Part shown: positions 12,558-24,441 of the stretch, piece after piece
How positions within the stretch are numbered: the stretch's first letter is position 1
Layout of the letters: each line of letters opens with the position of its first letter
Source: Ziziphus jujuba
Lineage: Eukaryota > Streptophyta > Magnoliopsida > Rosales > Rhamnaceae
DNA: 64,000 nucleotides
Direction: 5' to 3'
Assembly (NCBI RefSeq): GCF_031755915.1
Contig: NC_083379.1
Span: 11,827,501-11,891,500 of the forward strand
Notes under the pieces: generated by a model
Database searches by the model: none
The model's input: only the letters and a program-made list of their open reading frames with translations
What the model was told of the DNA's origin: nothing
Translations under genes and position numbers: made by a program

Positions 12558-15500
12558 CTCCCTCTCCTTCCTTCAAAAAAAGCCAAGACTATGCCTTTTT
12601 AGGAGCTCTACCTTACCTCAGTGGACACCCACTGCTCTTTCTTTCTAATATGCTTTTCTCTACACTCCAAATCAAAATAAATAAATAATATATGTAAAAA
12701 TACACATTCACACAACTTTTCTTTTATTAAAAATAAATGTACAAACACTGTTTTTCGTGTTATTAACTTGTGGGAAACACCATTCGAAAAGAAAGGAAAA
12801 AAAAAAAAACTTGTGGGAAACGCGTTAATGTCAACCAAGTCTCCTCCTTTGGCTTTGGGTATGGGTTTGGATTTTTATAAAATAGAATATGGTGGAGTAG
12901 GAATGAAGGCTGGTTTTGGATTAGATATTATATATATTACACACCCACGTATGGAAGCAAAATATATATAATATCTATACACACGTCAAATAAAGAGGGC
13001 AAATTTAATTTAGATTTTTCAGTTTTATTATAATTATATTTAAATTTTATTATTTTTGAAAAATTATCATTAATTTTTTTTTTTATTTATTAAAACAAAT
13101 CTAACGTCAAATTGTAAATGAGATAACAAATTACAAGGGCTAGATGAAACTTAAGCTAATAAATAATATACAAACTGCAACTGTAGTGTTGATTCTGCAA
13201 ATGGTATTTGGAATTTTGTAGTATTTGGTATTTGTTGGATTTCTTTTTTTTTTTTTGGGTTAGTTGGTGTGTAGGACAGAGTAAGGTATGGTGGGGCTGT
13301 ATTTTGTCAGTTTGCTTTCTCACACGAGGGCATATCCAAAACCCCCACATCAATACCAATACCAATTTTGTCATTTGTGGATGCTAATCCTATTATTATT
13401 ATTATTATTATTAATTATTAATAATAATAGGGATGATTAATAATTATTAATAATATTAAAAATGTTTAATAATGTTTTAGGTACTCAAAAACAGCGGAAT
13501 CCTCGCAAAGAAATCTGGCTGATTTCTGGACCGTTCGTTTATTTTTTATTTTTTTAATAAAATAAATAAAAACCACCCACATCCACACGGAAAAGCCAAA
13601 GAGTTCAATTTTACACGACACTATCACTCCCATGGAATTTGGGGGGGGGGTAGGGGGGGACCCCATCTAATTTGATTCTTTTGGCGCACGAGCCCCTCAT
13701 CTATTCTCAATCTTCAATGCTCATCACTCTCCACGGATTCTTACTTTCTTTCTTTATTATTATTATTATTATTAATTATTATTTATTATTATTTCTCATT
13801 TTTGTAATAATTGATTCAATGTAGTAGATAGAGTGCACCTAAAGGCAAGCTAAGCTTAAACTTCGTACACATTAAATTTTTTATTTTATTTTTTTTTTGG
13901 AATTTTGATTTTGAATCACAAAGAAGGCTTTGCTTTGCTTGCTCTTCTTCACTATTAATATTTTTTTCCCCCCTTAAATTCAACCCTATGTTTTTTTTGT
14001 TTAATCGTTTAGTGCCCATTTGAAAAGTGATTAGAAAAGAAACAATTATTAGATGATTTATGATTTTTGGTAAATCATTACCTAAAGCAGAAATAGTTTT
14101 CTAAAACAGAAGCAGATATTTTAGCTTGGATTTGGTTTTGTTTTTCCATTTAATTCTTCTTCTCCACTCTACTCTACTCTACTCTACTCTACTCTAAGCT
14201 ACCATTTTTTTGCTAAAGTTTTCAACACTTCTATTTCAATTTTATGTACGTTAAAGTATAGTGCTTATCTGAAAAGTCTTAATGACTTTTCTATAATTTC
14301 AACATGATATTCCATGCATCTACAACTTTGTAATGTATATTGACAACATATGGATCAAAATTCAAATTGAGATATATTTTCTTTGACTTCCATGTTATTT
14401 TTATTTTTATTTTTTATTTTTTTTGGGGGAATCAAATTCCATGTGACTTCCGTAGGTGGAGTATGACAAATAGTAAATACAATTTGGTGGCCTTTAATTG
14501 TAATGATAAGGGTGGGTTAACAAAGTATTATTATTAAGTAAAAAAGTTTTTTTTTTTTTTTCCTTCTCATTTTGTTTTAATATTATAAAAAAGTTAATAT
14601 TATATGGCGGGCACCACCACTACTAAGTACTTTTCAAAGGCTCCTCCCAACCAAATCTTCCTTTTTTTTCTACTAAAGACCCACCAACCCTTGTCCATGT
14701 GTGACTTCAAATTTTTCCTATCTATTTTTTTTTTATTTTTATTTTTTTTTTGGCTTTGACCTTTGAAGCCGACCAAATTATAAGTGAAAGCAATGGCAAT
14801 TGCAATTGGCTATAGCTGTGAGCAATTCTTATTATCTTATGGATTTGAATTTGAAATTTGCAAATCAAATAGTTTTTACATTGAGATTTACACTGACGGT
14901 CTTTTTATTTTATTTTATTTTTTTGGTCAAGAAGAAGAAATAATATTAATTTAAAAATGAGAATTTACATAAGAAGCTAGCAGCTTATTTAAAGCAGGAC
15001 AAAGAGAGAAGTCCCAAAAATTAGGAAGAGAAATACTGACTATGTAAACTAAAATGACAAACATCAAACTGAACCATTAAGTTAATAATATCTTCAATAA
15101 TTGTTTGAACCTCCCAATTGCAAGACAAAGAGACATGAAACAGAGGTTTTACCTAATAAGTTGTAATATGGAGGTTTTTTATTTTTATTTTTGAAACAGT
15201 TGTAATATGAAATCTGGCTGTTCATTTTGTGAACATTAACACATTTGATCAGTAATATAGATGCATGTATGTAAATTGCCTAGTCAGTAATACTACAATC
15301 ACCAATAGATTATCAATAAATAAATTAATAGTATATCTATAATTATTTGATTAGTTAGTATATTAATATAATTTAGAATTAGATAAATAAATTCTGTATG
15401 AAATAAATATTATTAAATATAAATTAATAAAATAATAATATATATCATAATAGATATATCATATTGCAGTCATGCGGTTGGAGGAGTATGTTAATTTCTA

Positions 15501-15780
15501 TCCTTCAAACTATCTTATTGAAAATTTTCAAAAAAAAAAAAAAAAAAAAAAGCATTTGGGCTGAGCTTGGTGAAGTTGGGCCAGTTTCATTATCTCTTGA
15601 GACAAGGTCCATGAGTGGAAAACAATCTCCCAAAAAAAAAAAAAAGTCAGAAACAAACAAACTTTGAAGCTGAATATAATTATGTACACGCCGTGGCACA
15701 GAAACCAAAGAGATAAGACTCTTCGGTCTTCTCCAGTGCAACTGGCGACTATAGCAGCCATGCTCGTTCTTACTTGCACA
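11551..15780. other. Intergenic region, no gene seen
   Basis: Upstream region of the kinase gene followed by AT-rich spacer. It contains a CT-rich tract at ~12,522-12,570, (TTA/ATT)n near 13,390-13,412 and 13,757-13,795, an (ACTCT)n run near 14,166-14,195, and many poly-T tracts. No open frame has recognisable protein motifs. Confidence 0.55.
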
Positions 15781-16698
15781 ATAAAATATTCATAATATAC
15801 GTACCTTTAATATGTATACGAAGAATAAGAATAAGAATAAAGAATTTAGAGAATTAGAGGTCGGTAAGAGAAACTGGTGGTGAATATTGATCCAATTCCC
15901 TTCTCCTCTTACTGCTGGGTAAGTTTTCAACTCTCATATTTTCCTTTCAAATCTCTTTGCTTCATATTTTAGTCGCTAAAATCGTTATTGGTTTTGATGG
16001 GTCCATGAAAGTTAGAATCTTTTCTGCTTTTTTTTTTTTTTTTTTCGCCTGAATTCTGATTAAATTATTATGAAGCATAAATGGATTTGGAATGTTAATT
16101 GGTTTCTGTGTGCTATCTTTTATGCCAAAAAGATTGCTATGACGGATGAATAATTGGTATCATGGGATTTCTGTTTTTCTTAAAATTTTAATTATTTTGA
16201 CGCTGAGATGTGATTGATTACCTGTTATGTTGGTTGGGAAATGTAATCTATAGAGAAATTCTTAGCTCCAAGTCACTGACTAGGCCATTTGTAAATTATG
16301 ATGCTTTGGGAGTGAAATGATGGTCTGCTTGCTTTCGAGTATAGAATAGAACAGTGTGTTTTCGGTACTGCCTTAATTTTATATGCGTAAATTGCGACAC
16401 ATACATCTATTTTAATGAAATTATGCATTGGTTTTCACTCAACTTTAAGAATTAGATTGAAGTTCTAAACAACCAAAGCTAGTCACATAACTGCAATGCT
16501 AGGTTCAGATTGGGCTTTATGTTGATGGAGGGCTAATTACTCCCAGAAAAATTTGATGCAAAGCAAAGCACAGCCAAGTTGAAACTCCATTGTCAAAATC
16601 TTGGGTGTTGGTGCTCTATGATGAATGCTTGTAATGATAAAAGAAAAAGCTTGATCAAGTTAACTGTGCATGAACTCTTTGTATATATGTATCTACAG
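15781..16698 (+). promoter_or_regulatory. Leader exon and probable 5'UTR intron of the RraA-like gene
   Basis: A consensus donor (GG|GTAAGT, GT at 15,919) and a consensus acceptor (CTACAG, ending 16,698) frame a ~780-bp intron placed 20 bp upstream of the start codon, with a poly-T tract inside. The untranslated first exon would end at 15,918. The placement is inferred from splice signals, not transcripts. Confidence 0.5.
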
Positions 16699-16718
16699 TG
16701 CCATATATACATACAAAA

Positions 16719-17219
16719 ATGGGTGAGCTGGCAACTGCAGAACTGTGTGATACAAATGGAGCATTATTGGCAAGTGGGGATTTGCGGGTTCTGCAACCGG
16801 TGTTCAAAAGGTATGGAAACCGCGGATCATTCTCAGGACCTGTTGTGACTCTGAAGGTGTTTGAGGACAATGTTTTGGTGAGAGAGATGCTGGAAAGCAG
16901 AGGAGAAGGAAGAGTACTGGTAATAGATGGTGGGGGAAGCATGAGATGTGCTTTGGTGGGAGGGAATTTGGGGCAGTTGGCTCAGAATATGGGGTGGTCT
17001 GGTGTTGTGGTAAATGGTTGCATTAGAGATGTGGATGAGATTAATGGATGTGATATTGGTGTGAGAGCTTTGGCATCTCATCCTGTGAAATCAAACAAGA
17101 GAGGCGCTGGGGAAAAACATGTTTCTGTTCATGTTGGAGGAACTTTGATTCGAGATGGGGATTGGTTATATGCAGATAGTGATGGCATACTTGTATCCTC
17201 ATCAGAGCTCTCTGTCTGA
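16719..17219 (+). CDS. RraA-like protein / class II HMG (CHA) aldolase family
   Basis: A 166-aa single-exon protein matching the plant RraA-like family, annotated elsewhere as putative 4-hydroxy-4-methyl-2-oxoglutarate aldolase or 'regulator of ribonuclease activity A' homologue. The start chosen is ATG at 16,719 ([11 protein letters not shown]), which gives the family length exactly. Family signatures are the [18 protein letters not shown] stretch (residues ~75-92), LAQNMGW, and NGCIRDVDE, which holds the substrate-binding Arg and metal-binding Asp of the aldolase site. In bacteria RraA binds RNase E; that role is not established for plant proteins. No targeting peptide is evident, so it is probably cytosolic (inference). 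The true physiological reaction in plants is uncertain. Confidence 0.93.
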   Translation: MGELATAELCDTNGALLASGDLRVLQPVFKRYGNRGSFSGPVVTLKVFEDNVLVREMLESRGEGRVLVIDGGGSMRCALVGGNLGQLAQNMGWSGVVVNGCIRDVDEINGCDIGVRALASHPVKSNKRGAGEKHVSVHVGGTLIRDGDWLYADSDGILVSSSELSV

Positions 17220-17547
17220 ACCATTTCGATTTCCATTTCTTTTTTCCATATCAAATTATACCACTACTAATAAGAGGGACTCAAACTCACTCCCATTTGA
17301 ATTTATGCTCTTCTTCTTTCACATTCTGTCATTAGATTCAAACTCCGGGGAAATCACTTTGACTTGTCTCTGTCTCTTTGTTTTCTCTCTTTTATACAAA
17401 GTAAAGAAGACGAAAAGGAAGATTTACTCATTCATTTGTAACTGACTGATAAGCGTATGAATGGGCGGATGATGCAGTCTAGTCACCATTAATTATTCTT
17501 TAATCCCTCATTTGATTCCAGTGTTCAAGAGTGAGGATTAAATTAAA

Positions 17548-17927
17548 ACTACATTTTGTTTTATTAATATGTAAGTCTTAAGAAGTTAAAGATTCCTTCA
17601 ATTTTGCTTTGCTGCAAGTTTTTGAAACCGTCTTAACTTAAAATTTAACGTTCTTGTATTTGGTAATCAATTGGTTTCGATTCAATGTTTCGGTTTCAGA
17701 AAATTATATATTGTGGAAAGATATTGATAAAGTTGAAAGAAATACTACATTTTGTTTTATTAATATGTAAGTTTTAAGAAGTTACATGAATCACTCCTTC
17801 AAGTGCAAATTTTTGAAATTGTCTAACGTAAAATTTAACGTTTTTGTATCTAGTAATCAATTGACTTCGATTCAATGTTTTGGTTTCATAAAATTATATG
17901 TTGTGGAAAGATAAAGTTAAAAGAAAT
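17548..17927. repeat. Diverged ~196-bp tandem duplication
   Basis: Copy 1 (17,548-17,743) and copy 2 (17,744-17,927) both begin ACTACATTTTGTTTTATTAA and both end in AAAGTT(G/A)AAAGAAAT. They differ by scattered substitutions and small deletions. The repeat lies just downstream of the RraA-like gene, beyond its likely 3' end. Confidence 0.85.
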
Positions 17928-18710
17928 ATCTCTATAATTGTTAAGAGTTAGTTCCTCTGTGTTTTTTACCCCCTATTAGTTTTAAATGTAGAATTTTACC
18001 GTTAATTCTATAAAAGTTTTGATCTTTTAGGATGCACGATATTTATATATATGGTTTGAGCATTGCATTTCAATACTTGTCCTTGAGAAGAGCTGCAGAT
18101 AAAAAAACCTTGCTAAAGATGCTCTCATAATTAGCCTTCAAATAATTCTTCGTGAAGAGTACCCAGAGTTTCGGGTCTTACACACTTCAAAAGTTTCTTT
18201 CATATTTTACAAATATATTTTAAATGTCCTTTAAAAATTAATAAACTTTTATAATTAAATTGTATCTAACGTTTTGCCAAAACCATTTGTATAGAATGTC
18301 AACCTACATGTTTTATTCTTATTTTAATTTGTAAAACAATAAAAACAAACATTTTTTATACGAAAAAATAACAAAATTTTGTAAACATATAAACAATATA
18401 TGAATGAAGTACCATATAATGAAAATGAAAATTCCATTTTGGACCGTTCCCTTTGTGGGGTCAGGTAAAGGCCAGTAGTGGTGATCCTGCTCTATCCTCC
18501 AACGAGATGTCCACTGTAAATAAAATATAAACCACCCAAAAACAGATTGTTCTTGTACAAAAGAACCTTACACAGATCTCTATTTCTTTCTGTACTGTTC
18601 AAGTACTAGTAAATATAATCCTACGCTTGTATGTGCCATGCACACAGAAAGAAGGAAATAGCACCTAAAAAATTTTCAACAAGGCAAAACTGCCAACCAA
18701 TAAGCAACTT
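17928..18710. other. Convergent intergenic region between RraA-like gene and CSN6
   Basis: No gene seen. The right-hand part (~18,430-18,710) is less AT-rich and probably holds the CSN6 3' untranslated region on the minus strand. Confidence 0.5.
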
Positions 18711-21251
18711 CTAGAAAAATGCAGTTCGTCCACCTCTTCGACTATGCCTATCATAAGCAGTGTTGAACTTGTCGACTAGCTCGTTCATTGAGCTGGGTAC
18801 GAGGAAAAAAGGAACAGAAAAACACAAAGTTAAACATGGGAAACACATTTTAACATTAAAATGAATGAAAATAATTCAATATTTCTGTTATATCTATCAG
18901 CTGGAATCCCAGTTCCTTCCCTCAATACATAAATTCAAACTCTATATCCACAGGTTCGAAAAGTCAAATGTTGGAGTACACTAGCTATGAAACTAATTTT
19001 TCAAGCAACATTAACACAAACCCAATTGAATTGGTCTTGATTAACGGTAAAGTCTGGTCTAAAATGTTAAAATCTGCTCATATTATTAAAAAACAAAAGA
19101 AGCTCATTTAGCCAAGTTCCCATCTCTTATTTGATTATGACATAACAGGGGCAGAGAGCTTAATGATTAATCAACAAGCTGCTTCTACCTTCTCCTAATT
19201 TTTGAAAAAGATGGAAGATATTGACAAAAGATTTAGCATTTACCACTGATCAGGCCAATATTTCAGGTGCTACTGTTCATCCCACTGTATAGAGGTTTAA
19301 ATGAGCAAAGCCCACTTTTAGCAGTTGAGGCTAGGAACCCTACTAAGAAGTTCTCATCTTTAACTAAGCTAAAGCACAACTTGGTCTCAAATATCAGGAA
19401 GCTTATTTGATTATGACATAACAGGGGCAGAGAGCTTAATGATTAATCAACAAGCTGCTTCTACCTTCTCCTAATTTTTGAAAAAGATGGAAGATATTGA
19501 CAAAAGATTTAGCATTTACCACTGATCAGGCCAATATTTCAGGTGCTACTGTTCATCCCACTGTATAGAGGTTTAAATGAGCAAAGCCCACTTTTAGCAG
19601 TTGAGGCTAGGAACCCTACTAAGAAGTTTACTCATCTTTAACTAAGCTAAAGCATAACTTGGTCTCAAATATCAGGAAGCTTGGTTTGGAATAGCTTGGT
19701 CACCAGTAAGGCTCATTAGACCTTGAGAGCCTATCAAGAAATTGCCTTAATAAAACCGACAATACAAACTCCTAATTTAATAAATGCATTTTTAATTTGA
19801 TACATTAAGTGGACTAGAGAGGCCCAAATGAGATGCCAGTACCATCAAGATCATGAATAAAGGATAATAAGAAAGAGAAGCCCCTTTCAACGGAGGAACC
19901 CTACCCTTATTTTGATTTATACGTAACATGGAACCAGTGCAAAAAAGCCAACTTTCCTGGGCTAGCTGTAAGCCTAGCAAGCCAAGCATAATGAAGCTTG
20001 TTTAACTTGTTGAGGAAAATTGTACCAGGTTCAATTCATTTTGACTGTCCAATCAAACTGGGTCAAGCCTAATATCCTATAACCGAGCTATAGGTGAGCA
20101 ACATACATGCAGCTTGACTCATTTATTTTACACACCAACCAGAGTTATGCTCTTTGTTTTTTCACCACATGAAAATAATATAATATGTTAAAGGTCATAT
20201 TATATTAAAAGAAAATCAAACTTGGTAAAGAAAGTGCACAATTATTCCTATATCTTACCTCGAGCAGTTGGTGAACATGGCTAGGTATGTAATCAACAAC
20301 GTGTCATTGTATTCCTACAAAAGTGTGCAAACAAAGGGGGAAAAAAGTCAGCAATAAAGCAATTTATGAGATAACACTGACAGCAAACATTAGAACATCT
20401 CCAAACATATACAGTATCCTGTGAATCAAAGTACAGACGCTAAATGAAAAGTATATATTGCAAAAGTATGCATTGATTATGCCCAATATTTTTATACTAA
20501 GAGACATAAGTATTAACATATTTAGGCTCTGTAGTTTACCCAAAAACATATATATATTTAGGCTCTGTATAACCTTTGCAAAAGATCATTGCTCACAATT
20601 TTCACCATCCTCATTGGTGGAGACTAAGATGGAAACTTTAAAGCTTATTTTTGGAATAGGTCCAGGAAATAAATAAATTATATATTTTAAGACTTTTTTA
20701 TAATTTAAAGATTTTTTTTATTTATATTAGAGTTTTTGTTTCCTAGTTATTTAGTTCTCCATTTTGATCGGTTTCTCTGTTTAGTTAGTTTTCCTTTCTA
20801 GACAAACTGTTTATCATAGATAAGACTCTTAAGTAATCAAACCGTTATAGATATTTGAGCTACAAGAAAGTTATTCTTCTTTGACTTCTCCCTTTATCCT
20901 CTTTATTTCTTGGTTCCTACAAATTAACACAAACACCATACTTTACAACCAAAATCATCCTTCCTAACACAGTTTTTCTAACCATCTTTTTATGTTTGTC
21001 CAACGTTGCTACAATTTGTTGCCAATACCACTTAATCAAACTGTCGATACATTCCAGTAAAAGTCCTCCATCACATTAACATTTGAATGAGGCTAGGAAT
21101 TTTATCTCATTTAGTATGAATTGGAAGGTGTATATATAATAAAACATGCATTGGTTGTTGGGGGTGAGGAAGTAATTTGAAAATCTATTTTTATTTAAAC
21201 AATGAATCAGCAATGTGGAATTAAGACTTGATAAGATTTTCTTTGGCAGCT

Positions 21252-21291
<40 letters not shown>

Positions 21292-23847
21292 GAGAGAGAT
21301 AAATAAAAGAGAGAGTTTCAAAGAGAGAACCAAAAAAAATAAAATAAAATTAGAATGGGATGAACAATGACGCTCAAAACCAAGATAGAAGAACCTCAAT
21401 TTTATTTGTTTTTGAATTTAAATTACTTACTACTAGGGTTCAAATTGCATTTTCACAACCAATGTGGTTGCCATATCATTAGCCTTGATGAAATTCAAAA
21501 CAATGAAACTTCTGCCCCCCACCCCCAAAAAGGGTCCCTCTTTTGCCAGGTGCAAGCATTCAATTTCCGGGTAAATTCATATCTCTTTTTATCAAACCAT
21601 ATCATAGGCACAAGTAATGAATATGCTGGTTCAGTTCCTAAAAGAAACAAGAAGCACTCACCATCAAGAAATCATCTTGGAACTTCCCTGATTCAATGGC
21701 TGGCAACCTTCTTAGAAGACTTGACACTTGTCTTAGCAGTGAATTCTCACAAGGAATATCACCTGGCATATCAAAAACCAAAAGCAATCACTATTGAACT
21801 CTAGAATTTGACTCCGCATAGCTCCAAACATAGGATAAATAGCTTATTTGATCCACACACTCTTAAGTTGAATATAAATTAAAGTAAAAATTGGGCTTTG
21901 AGGCTAAAATGGGAATTGCAAGTTACAATCAACTTAGGCACGTCTTATAGTTAGGAGATGGGATATTCACTTCTAAGGATTTTATATTCTTCGCCTTTAA
22001 TTCTTTAGGTTGGACAAAAATAATCTGAAATTCACATTCAAAACAAACGATCTCTTAAAAGCATGAATATACCTTTCTGCATTGAAAGAAGATAGTGATG
22101 AAGTACTCTAATTCTGCTATTCAGCATTTTGATGGCACTATGTGTGCCCGTAAGGTGTGCAGCCACTGCAAACAACCACATTTATGTTGATACACGTCAG
22201 AAAAAAGAGAACTTTTAGTAGTGTGATTTCTATCATATGAAAGGAAAAAAAAAAGTCTGTGTGGCTTTGTAATAATTAAAAGTATAATACACATGCATAC
22301 AGACAAAGAGAAGTGGGAAAGAAAAGAGGAACTCACATTGTGTTGCGGCTGAACCTCCATCAGATGGTTTAAGATGAGCAACATGATCAACTGAGATTCG
22401 TTCTGCTTCTACTGTCTTTGAAGCAGACCCAGAAACAAAAGAACAAGTGCTCAGTAAACCTAATTGGTAATAGTCAAGATATATAAAGTACATAAAAATG
22501 AAGTCCAACCTCAATAGTGTAGCTTGCGCGAACAAATATGAGCTGAGGAATCCCATCTATGACATGCAGCTCTAGAGTTGTAATGTAAACACCCACATAA
22601 ACAGAAAAAGTTACAACCTCGTATAACAGAAAAAAAAAAAGAAAAAAAAAAAGGATAAAACTAACATAACTCTGACTGTGAATACAAGTATGCCCATAAT
22701 CTTGACATCAAATGGGACTGCAGATCCTCATCCTCACCTCTTTATATGTGTATATAGATGTATAATATGCATATATGTTATTGTTAATATAACGAACAGA
22801 ATGCCGAGATATTTAGAAATTGAGTTCTCTCTAGAAGCCTTGGCTTTACATGGTTTAAACAGCTACTCCCCAACGTCAGCTCTATTGCTTGCCAAACCAT
22901 TATTGACAGGATGACAAATTATGCAGGGTCTGCTAAAGATTTCTAAAAAATTGAAATCCCACTTGTTTATTCAATTTTTAAATATGCTATTAGCTAAATA
23001 TATTTGAAGCAAGATTCTTGATAAATGCTATACTAAAGGCACATCGGTGCTTGGAATTTGAGGTGTGTTGGGCTATTACTACGCCATAAAAAGAACAAAA
23101 AACGCATTGGCACGTACCACTTTCGAAGATAGTGACAGGAAGATCCTTTTGAGCATGGTTAATAGATGGATTAAGCAAAACATAAACAGGGCTTTCATTG
23201 ATATCCATCAACTGTTAATAACAAGGGGGGGAAAAAAAATCAAGCTACTTAAATGAATGGACATAAATTTGTAAATTGAAAGAGGATGCATATATTAGTG
23301 CAATGAGGGTTTTACAGCTTTATGAATGTGCATATCCGATTCCTGAGCATCGCTTCCAGTGGAGTACCAACCAAGTATGTAAAAGTGAGGGAAAACCTTC
23401 TTATCTGCCTCCATATCAACGAAGAACAAGAAGGAAATAAAATTTCAGAAAATTATATACAAAAAAAAAGAAAAAAAAAAAGAAAAATTAAAAGCAAGAG
23501 GAAGGAGAAAAAGAAGACGAACAGAGTTCTTGCTTCTTCTCGAGGAAAGCTCGGTCGAGCGAGTGAGTAGAGGGATCATAAAGAAGCTCGAAGCTGTTGA
23601 AGATCTCGACGGTACGTCCCCTCTGGATTCCGATGACACAACCATAAACCCTAGGAGGCGGCGACCGAGACGGAGATGAAGAAGAAGAAGAAGGAGAAGA
23701 AGAGGTATTATCGACTCCATCAGAGCCGTTGGTAGCGGTGAGCGGAGGATGCATCTGAGACTTAACCCTCGTGTAATGATCCGATATATTCACTATCACC
23801 AGCGGATGAAGCTTGAACGTCAGTCCGCTGCTCGACGACGACGCCAT
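18711..23847 (-). CDS. CSN6: COP9 signalosome complex subunit 6
   Basis: Subunit 6 of the COP9 signalosome, the nuclear-enriched complex that removes NEDD8/RUB from cullins and represses photomorphogenesis. Nine exons joined on GT-AG sites and phase: 23847-23523, 23404-23316, 23211-23118, 22571-22510, 22415-22337, 22165-22073, 21762-21662, 20314-20259, 18792-18711; total 326 aa (Arabidopsis CSN6A/B ~311-317). It starts MASSSSSGLTFKLHPLVI, typical of the plant protein; an upstream in-frame Met is in low-complexity GA-encoded sequence and was not used. The MPN- domain (~9-150) includes VYGCVIGIQRGRTVEIFNSF and DINESPVYVLLNP. It lacks the JAMM zinc-site histidine pattern, as expected because CSN5 carries the catalytic site. 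Met-rich helices and a basic tail (DRHSRRGGRTAFF) close it. Ser/Asp-rich residues ~45-65 are a lineage-specific insert before RVYGCV. PEX5 lies divergently upstream. Confidence 0.95.
19126..19682. repeat. Near-identical ~277-bp tandem duplication inside CSN6 intron 8
   Basis: Copy 1 (19,126-19,401) and copy 2 (19,402-~19,682) both begin CTTATTTGATTATGACATAA and both end in AAATATCAGGAAGCTT. The visible differences are a 2-bp insertion (AAGTTTACTC versus AAGTTCTC) and one or two substitutions. Both copies are wholly intronic (intron 18,793-20,258), so the reading frame is not touched. High identity points to a recent event. Confidence 0.93.
21256..21297. repeat. (GA)n microsatellite in CSN6 intron 7
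   Basis: About 21 uninterrupted GA dinucleotides followed by impure GA-rich sequence. Confidence 0.9.
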
Positions 23848-23936
23848 TGCTCTGCTGATTTCCTCTCCCTCTCTCTCTCTCTCTCTCTTCTTCTCTCTCA
23901 CTCTGCCAGCGGACGGAGGGCTTTTCTATTTTTCCT

Positions 23937-23967
<31 letters not shown>

Positions 23968-24234
23968 CTCGTTCTGTTTTTAAATAAAAATAGAATGTTA
24001 GTTGGGCTTTGAATAACAATCCGAGTCTGAGTTGGGCTTTCCTAGTACCTCTAAAAGCCCAAAACTACGAAGACGGTGAGAGGGAGAGGGAGAGCGAGAG
24101 ACGAATGTCATCACTCATCATCCATTGTCATCCCAATCCCAATCCCAATGCAACCCCAGTAGATTGATAATATATAATAATAAATTTAATTTTCATAAAA
24201 AAATAATAATAATAAAATAAAAAACACAGCGCGC

Positions 24235-24272
<38 letters not shown>

Positions 24273-24441
24273 TAAAACAAGTGGTGGTGGTGGAGGAGGA
24301 GTTGTTAAGAGAATATTCCGGAATTCCTCAGCCGCCGGAGTAGGCAGTAGACGCAGCGGTAGTAGTAGAAGGCGGCGGCGGCGGTGGTTGTGGTGGTGAG
24401 GAAGGAAAAAAAAAAAAAAACAAAAAGAAGAAAGAAGGGAT
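23848..24441. promoter_or_regulatory. Bidirectional promoter between CSN6 and PEX5
   Basis: Only 594 bp separate the start codons of two divergent genes, so this segment must hold both leaders and both core promoters. It has (CT)n at 23,869-23,888, which is (GA)n in the sense direction of CSN6, and (GA)n at 24,239-24,267 in the sense direction of PEX5. GA/CT repeats are common in plant leaders and bind BPC/GAGA-type proteins (established). A poly-T tract (~23,940-23,967) lies on the CSN6 side. The (AATA)n stretch near 24,168-24,222 is the only TATA-like DNA. Regulation itself is inferred. Confidence 0.7.

Noticed and set aside
16698..16718. Upstream in-frame extension of the RraA-like protein before ATG 16,719
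   Set aside because: It would need a non-ATG start lying on the probable splice acceptor; ATG 16,719 gives the exact family length.
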